Source: Asticcacaulis sp.
GTDB lineage: Bacteria; Pseudomonadota; Alphaproteobacteria; Caulobacterales; Caulobacteraceae
Length of the DNA: 10,000 bases
Assembly: GCF_020217185.1 (NCBI RefSeq)
Contig: NZ_JAIWNX010000249.1
Location: 1 to 10,000, forward strand
Direction: 5' to 3'
The number at the start of each line of letters is the position of its first letter. Positions within the stretch are counted from its first letter, which is position 1. The notes beneath the pieces were generated by a model. The model was not told the origin of the DNA, did not search any database, and saw nothing but the letters and a program-made list of their open reading frames with translations. Made by a program: the position numbers and the translations under genes. Below are positions 6,634-10,000 of the stretch, piece after piece.

Positions 6634-7980
6634 ATGTCCACGCTGAACCGTCGCGCCCTGTTTGCCGCCCCGGCCCTGATCGGGGCCGCCACTGTCCCCG
6701 CCGTCGCGGCGACGCAGCCGAAGTCACCGACGCTACGTGCCCCCAAGCCGCCTATGGGCTGGAATAGCTGGAACAGCTTTGCCACCACCCTGACCGAGGC
6801 GCAGGCGCTGGAGACGGCGAAGATCATGGCCGACAAGCTGTTACCCGCCGGCTATGACGTGTTTACCGTGGATATTCAATGGTATGAGCCCAATGCCACG
6901 GGCTATGAATACCGCCACGGGGCGGAGCTGGCCATGGATGGCTATGGCCGCCTGCTGCCCGCACCCAACCGCTTCCCGTCGGCCGCCAACGGGGCGGGGT
7001 TCAAGCCGCTGGCCGACAAGGTGCACGCTCTGGGCCTGAAGTTCGGCGTGCATCTGATGCGCGGTATTCCGCGTCTGGCTTATGAGAAGAACCTGCCGGT
7101 TCTGGGCACCAAATTTACGGCGCGCGACGTGGCCAACCCCAACTCCGTCTGCACCTGGAACACCGACATGTACGGCGTCGATATGTCGAAGCCGGGGGCA
7201 CAGGCCTATTATAACTCGGTGTTTAAGCTGTTTGCCGACTGGGGCGTGGATTTCGTCAAGATGGACGATATGAGCCGCCCCTATGACATCAACTGGCCGG
7301 AAATCGAGGGGGCTCAGGCCGCCATCGCCGCGTCCGGCCGCCCGATCGTGCTTAGCCTGTCGCCCGGTGAAACGGACCTCAAATGGGCCGTCCACGCGCA
7401 GAACAATGCCCAGATGTGGCGTATTTCCGACGACTTCTGGGATAGCTGGGACATGCTGAAGGCGCAGTTCAAGCGGCTGGCCGACTGGAGCCCCTATCGT
7501 CGTCCGGGGGCGTGGCCCGATGCCGACATGCTGCCGCTGGGCCTGCTGGCGCTGGGGCAGCGCAAGACGAAATTTACGCCGGATGAGCAGCAGACCCTGA
7601 TGACCCTGTGGTCGATCGCGCGCTCGCCCCTGATCATGGGCGGCGACCTGCGCGCACTCGATGAGGCAACGCTGAAACTCCTGACCAATAAGGAGGTCAT
7701 CGCGCTCAATCAGGACAGTGTGAACAACGTCCCCGTCTCCAATGACGGCGCGCAGGTGGTGTGGACGGCGCAAACTGCCGACGGAAAAGCACGCTATCTG
7801 GCTATCTTCAATATCGGCGACCACCCGCAAGTGGTGACTCAAGCGCTGAAAGCCATCAATGCGCCCGAAAAAGCCCGCGTGCACAATCTGTGGACCGGGG
7901 CGGTCTCAACGGCGGACGAAGAGATTTCGCTGGAACTGCGTGGCCACGCCAGCGTCCTGTACAAGCTCACGCCGCTATAG
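6634..7980 (+). CDS. GH27 family alpha-galactosidase-like glycosidase, Tat-exported
   Basis: The 448-residue protein begins with a twin-arginine signal (NRRALF at 5-10, hydrophobic run to AVAA near 26), so it is probably exported folded to the periplasm. The (beta/alpha)8 domain opens with PPMGWNSWNSFA (39-50), the GH27 signature. By family alignment from memory, Asp211 in FVKMDDM (207-213) is the nucleophile (usually in KYDNC) and Asp267 in WRISDDFWDSW (262-272) is the acid/base, following Arg263. WPDADMLPLG (294-303) and SIARSPLIMGGDL (327-339) are further GH27 marks. A C-terminal beta-sandwich begins near 370. The sugar-binding IDD-C/G-W motif reads VDIQW (79-83), so one of two Asp residues is missing. 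The hydrolysis target may thus be alpha-galactosides or a related sugar such as beta-L-arabinopyranosides. A strong AGAGGA ribosome site and its own promoter precede it. Family call firm, exact substrate uncertain. Confidence 0.9.
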   Translation: MSTLNRRALFAAPALIGAATVPAVAATQPKSPTLRAPKPPMGWNSWNSFATTLTEAQALETAKIMADKLLPAGYDVFTVDIQWYEPNATGYEYRHGAELAMDGYGRLLPAPNRFPSAANGAGFKPLADKVHALGLKFGVHLMRGIPRLAYEKNLPVLGTKFTARDVANPNSVCTWNTDMYGVDMSKPGAQAYYNSVFKLFADWGVDFVKMDDMSRPYDINWPEIEGAQAAIAASGRPIVLSLSPGETDLKWAVHAQNNAQMWRISDDFWDSWDMLKAQFKRLADWSPYRRPGAWPDADMLPLGLLALGQRKTKFTPDEQQTLMTLWSIARSPLIMGGDLRALDEATLKLLTNKEVIALNQDSVNNVPVSNDGAQVVWTAQTADGKARYLAIFNIGDHPQVVTQALKAINAPEKARVHNLWTGAVSTADEEISLELRGHASVLYKLTPL

Positions 7981-8887
7981 ATTTGCGCCCCGTCACGTCC
8001 TGAAGCACGCCGAACAGCGACAGGGGCTGCCCTGCCTCGTCGCATTCGACCGAGCCCTGACTGAAAACCGTGCGGATGTCGCCATCGGCGCGCACCAGCC
8101 GCGCTTCGAAGCTATAGCCCTCGCCGCAAGAGGCGGCGGCCTTCACGCAGTCGCTCACGCGCTGACGGTCGTCGGGATGGTAGCATTCCAGCGCATTGGT
8201 CAGGTTGGGGTGGAAGATTTGCGGCGTCAGGCCGTGGATGCGGTACACGCCCTGCGACCACTCGACCGTCTGATTTTCCAGATCGACGTGCCAGTAGCCG
8301 ACCCCGGCCACCGCCTCCATCATCTCCAGCTTCTTCTGATTTTCGTTGCAGCGGCGCACAATCGCCTTCTGCATCTGGGCATCCTTGCGCAGGGTCATCA
8401 GCGACGACACCGTGGCGGCCAGCGTCGTCAGACGCGCCTGATCGCGGGCGCTGAATTCGGCGCGCGGTTCGGTGTCGATGACGCACAGGGAGCCGACCAG
8501 CACCTCTCCGAAGCGGATCGGCGCCCCGGCATAGAAGCGGATATGCGCCTCCCCCAACACCATGGGGTTATTGGCAAAGCGCGAGTCCCTGGTGGCGTCC
8601 AGTACCACCATCACCTCATCGCGGCAGATGGTATAGTCACAAAAGGCCTGTTCGCGCGGCGTTTCACAAACCGACAGGCCGACGCTCGATTTAAACCACT
8701 GGCGAATCGCGTCGATCAGCGAGATCGCCGCCATGGGGGCGTCAAACACATCCGCCGCCAGTCGGGTGACCTGATCAAATTCGGGCTCGGCCTCGCTGTC
8801 GAGAATCTCCAGAGTGCGCAGGGCGTTCAGGCGCTGAGCCTCCCGCCGCTGGACCTCGGAAACCGGGGCGTCTGGTTCGGTGATCAT
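7967..8887 (-). CDS. GAF-PAS sensory protein without output domain
   Basis: The 306-residue cytoplasmic protein has no signal peptide or membrane segment. Residues about 18-168 form a GAF domain of the type found before HWE/HisKA_2 kinases and GGDEF proteins: LRTLEILDSEAEPEFDQVT (23-41), AISLIDAIRQWFKS (54-67), REQAFCDYTI (78-87), DSRFANNPMV (101-110), IRFYAGAPI (116-124) and GSLCVIDTEPR (132-142). A helical linker (165-190, probably coiled) leads to a PAS_3 domain at about 190-300: VGYWHVDLENQTVEWSQGVYRIHGL (196-220), HPDD (237-240), ending with the PAC-type GVLQDVTGRK (293-302). The chain stops four residues later, so no kinase, GGDEF, EAL or DNA-binding domain is present. The ATG has an excellent AGAGGAAGG ribosome site (8894-8902) six bases away. 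Its 3' end overlaps the GH27 gene by 14 bases, tail to tail. It may signal by partner binding, or be a remnant of a longer protein; the ligand is unknown. Confidence 0.85.
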   Translation of the reverse strand: MITEPDAPVSEVQRREAQRLNALRTLEILDSEAEPEFDQVTRLAADVFDAPMAAISLIDAIRQWFKSSVGLSVCETPREQAFCDYTICRDEVMVVLDATRDSRFANNPMVLGEAHIRFYAGAPIRFGEVLVGSLCVIDTEPRAEFSARDQARLTTLAATVSSLMTLRKDAQMQKAIVRRCNENQKKLEMMEAVAGVGYWHVDLENQTVEWSQGVYRIHGLTPQIFHPNLTNALECYHPDDRQRVSDCVKAAASCGEGYSFEARLVRADGDIRTVFSQGSVECDEAGQPLSLFGVLQDVTGRKSIAA

Positions 8888-9011
8888 CAGGTGCCTTCCT
8901 CTTTTTATCGCTCTAGTTTAGCACAAAATGAAGAAAACAACGTTATTTCCACGCGCGCAACCGGTCATTTCGTCACGTGACAGTTTTACGCGTCAGAGGT
9001 AAACGGATGAC
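8888..9011. other. divergent promoter region between the GAF-PAS gene and xseA
   Basis: This 124-base gap must hold the start signals of two genes that point away from each other. Bases about 8900-8950 are strikingly AT-rich compared with the rest of the window and are the likely promoter core. I cannot pick a confident -35/-10 pair: on the minus strand GTGCTAAACT (about 8914-8923) resembles a -10 box but has no good -35 partner. Confidence 0.4.
8972..8981. promoter_or_regulatory. perfect 10-bp palindrome upstream of xseA
   Basis: GTCACGTGAC is a perfect palindrome centred on CACGTG, ending 30 bases before the xseA start and about 85 bases from the GAF-PAS start. It is placed where an operator for xseA would lie. 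Which protein would bind it is unknown. Confidence 0.35.
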
Positions 9012-10000
9012 ATGTCCGATGACCTGCTCAGTCCCGTTGATTCGCAGTCCAACAGCCCGCCGTGGTCGGTATCCGAACTGGCCGGCGCGCTCAAACGCAC
9101 GATTGAAAGCGCTTATGACCATGTGCGGCTGCGCGGCGAAATCTCCAAGGTCACGCGGCATACCTCCGGCCACGTCTATCTGACTCTGAAGGACGACCGC
9201 GCCGCCATTGACGGCGTCATCTGGAAGGGCAATGTCAGCCGCCTCAAGGCACAGCCGCAGGCCGGGCTTGAGGTTATCGTCACGGGTAAGCTGACCACCT
9301 TCCCCGCCTCGTCCAAGTATCAGATCGTGATCGAGAGCCTGGAGGCCGCCGGGATCGGCGCGCTTCTGGCGCAGCTTGAGCGCACCAAGGCGAAACTGCA
9401 CGGCGAGGGGCTGTTTGCAGCGGAACGCAAAAAACGCCTGCCCTTCGCGCCGAAAACCATCGGCGTCATCACCTCGCCCACCGGGGCGGTCATCCGCGAC
9501 ATCCTGCACCGCATCCGCGACCGCTGGCCCTGCCGCGTCATCGTCTGGCCCGTCATTGTGCAGGGCGACGCCGCCCCGCCGCAGATCATTCAGGCGCTGA
9601 ACGGCTTTCAATCGGGGGCTGTGCCGCGTCCGGACGTGCTGATCGTGGCGCGCGGCGGCGGCTCGGTCGAAGACCTGTGGGCCTTCAACGACGAAGGGCT
9701 GGCGCGCGCCGTCGCCGCCTGCACCCTTCCCGTGATTTCCGCCGTCGGGCACGAAACCGACACCACCCTGATCGACTTTGTGTCGGATCGCCGCGCCCCT
9801 ACCCCTACCGGGGCGGCGGAAATGGCGACGCCTGTCCTGAGCGAACTGCGCGGCTTTGTGCTCGATCTGGAGCGCCGCCGTCTGGGCAGTTTTGATCAGG
9901 CCCTGCGCAACCGGCGTGAGCGCTTGGCCCTTCTGGGGCGCGCCCTGCCCAGGCCGCAGGACCTGATCGACGCCGCGCAACAGAGCCTCGACTACGCGGC
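9012..10000 (+). CDS. xseA: exodeoxyribonuclease VII large subunit (3' partial)
   Basis: XseA is the catalytic subunit of exonuclease VII, which degrades single-stranded DNA from both ends together with XseB in repair. From the ATG at 9012 the frame is open to the window edge, giving 329 residues of a protein usually 400-520 long. Residues 18-110 are the N-terminal OB-fold, with [15 protein letters not shown] (18-32) and [21 protein letters not shown] (41-61). The catalytic domain shows [19 protein letters not shown] (150-168), [16 protein letters not shown] (213-228), [20 protein letters not shown] (243-262) and PTPTGAAE (263-270). The coiled-coil region begins after about 275. The start is supported by the MSDDLL...WSVSEL layout and by GGA at 9005-9007; a stronger AGAGG lies 12 bases away (8995-8999). 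An ATG at 9007 is in a different frame. The rest of the coiled coil lies beyond the window. Confidence 0.97.
   Translation, partial: MSDDLLSPVDSQSNSPPWSVSELAGALKRTIESAYDHVRLRGEISKVTRHTSGHVYLTLKDDRAAIDGVIWKGNVSRLKAQPQAGLEVIVTGKLTTFPASSKYQIVIESLEAAGIGALLAQLERTKAKLHGEGLFAAERKKRLPFAPKTIGVITSPTGAVIRDILHRIRDRWPCRVIVWPVIVQGDAAPPQIIQALNGFQSGAVPRPDVLIVARGGGSVEDLWAFNDEGLARAVAACTLPVISAVGHETDTTLIDFVSDRRAPTPTGAAEMATPVLSELRGFVLDLERRRLGSFDQALRNRRERLALLGRALPRPQDLIDAAQQSLDYA

Noticed and set aside
7859..8980. Plus-strand open frame (373 codons) opposite the GAF-PAS gene
   Set aside because: It begins inside the GH27 gene and its product is low-complexity His/Arg/Gly-rich; the minus strand has recognisable GAF and PAS domains with a strong ribosome site.
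1..10000. CRISPR arrays, tRNA or rRNA genes, insertion sequences, attachment sites, defence systems
   Set aside because: No repeat-spacer pattern, cloverleaf, transposase, integrase or defence domain was seen by eye on either strand.

Overview
The window comes from a GC-rich Gram-negative alphaproteobacterium, most likely a member of the Caulobacterales (Asticcacaulis or a relative). That placement is an inference from three things: the lipopolysaccharide gene order DUF374 acyltransferase-waaA-lpxK, the divergent purD and xseA genes in the same neighbourhood, and the style of the TonB-dependent receptor. No rRNA, tRNA, CRISPR array, transposase or phage gene is visible. Coding density is very high; the longest gap between genes is about 170 bases.

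Left part (1-3015, plus strand): a tightly packed envelope operon. It starts with a DUF374 lysophospholipid acyltransferase-like protein (5' end outside the window). This overlaps waaA (Kdo transferase) by an ATGA junction, and waaA in turn overlaps lpxK (lipid A 4'-kinase). WaaA and LpxK perform late steps of Kdo-lipid A synthesis; the acyltransferase may act on the same or a related lipid.

Middle part (3016-6463): a gene for an outer-membrane receptor with a TonB plug and beta-barrel follows in the same direction. Its start is preceded by a short leader with a perfect 8-bp inverted repeat. Facing it on the minus strand is purD (purine synthesis).

Right part (6464-10000): purD and xseA (exonuclease VII large subunit, 3' end outside the window) are transcribed away from each other, but two genes lie between them. 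One is a Tat-exported GH27 alpha-galactosidase-like enzyme (plus strand) with a well-formed sigma70-type promoter. The other is a GAF-PAS sensory protein (minus strand) with no recognisable output domain. They meet tail to tail with overlapping stop codons. This pair and the TonB receptor look like accessory genes set among housekeeping genes; a shared role in glycan sensing, uptake and cleavage is possible but not shown.

Most of the window is ordinary core metabolism. The points worth a second look are small-scale: the dyad in front of the receptor gene, the GH27 active-site variation, GANTC sites in the GH27 promoter, the output-less GAF-PAS protein, and a perfect CACGTG-centred palindrome in front of xseA. 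I saw no convincing new multigene system.
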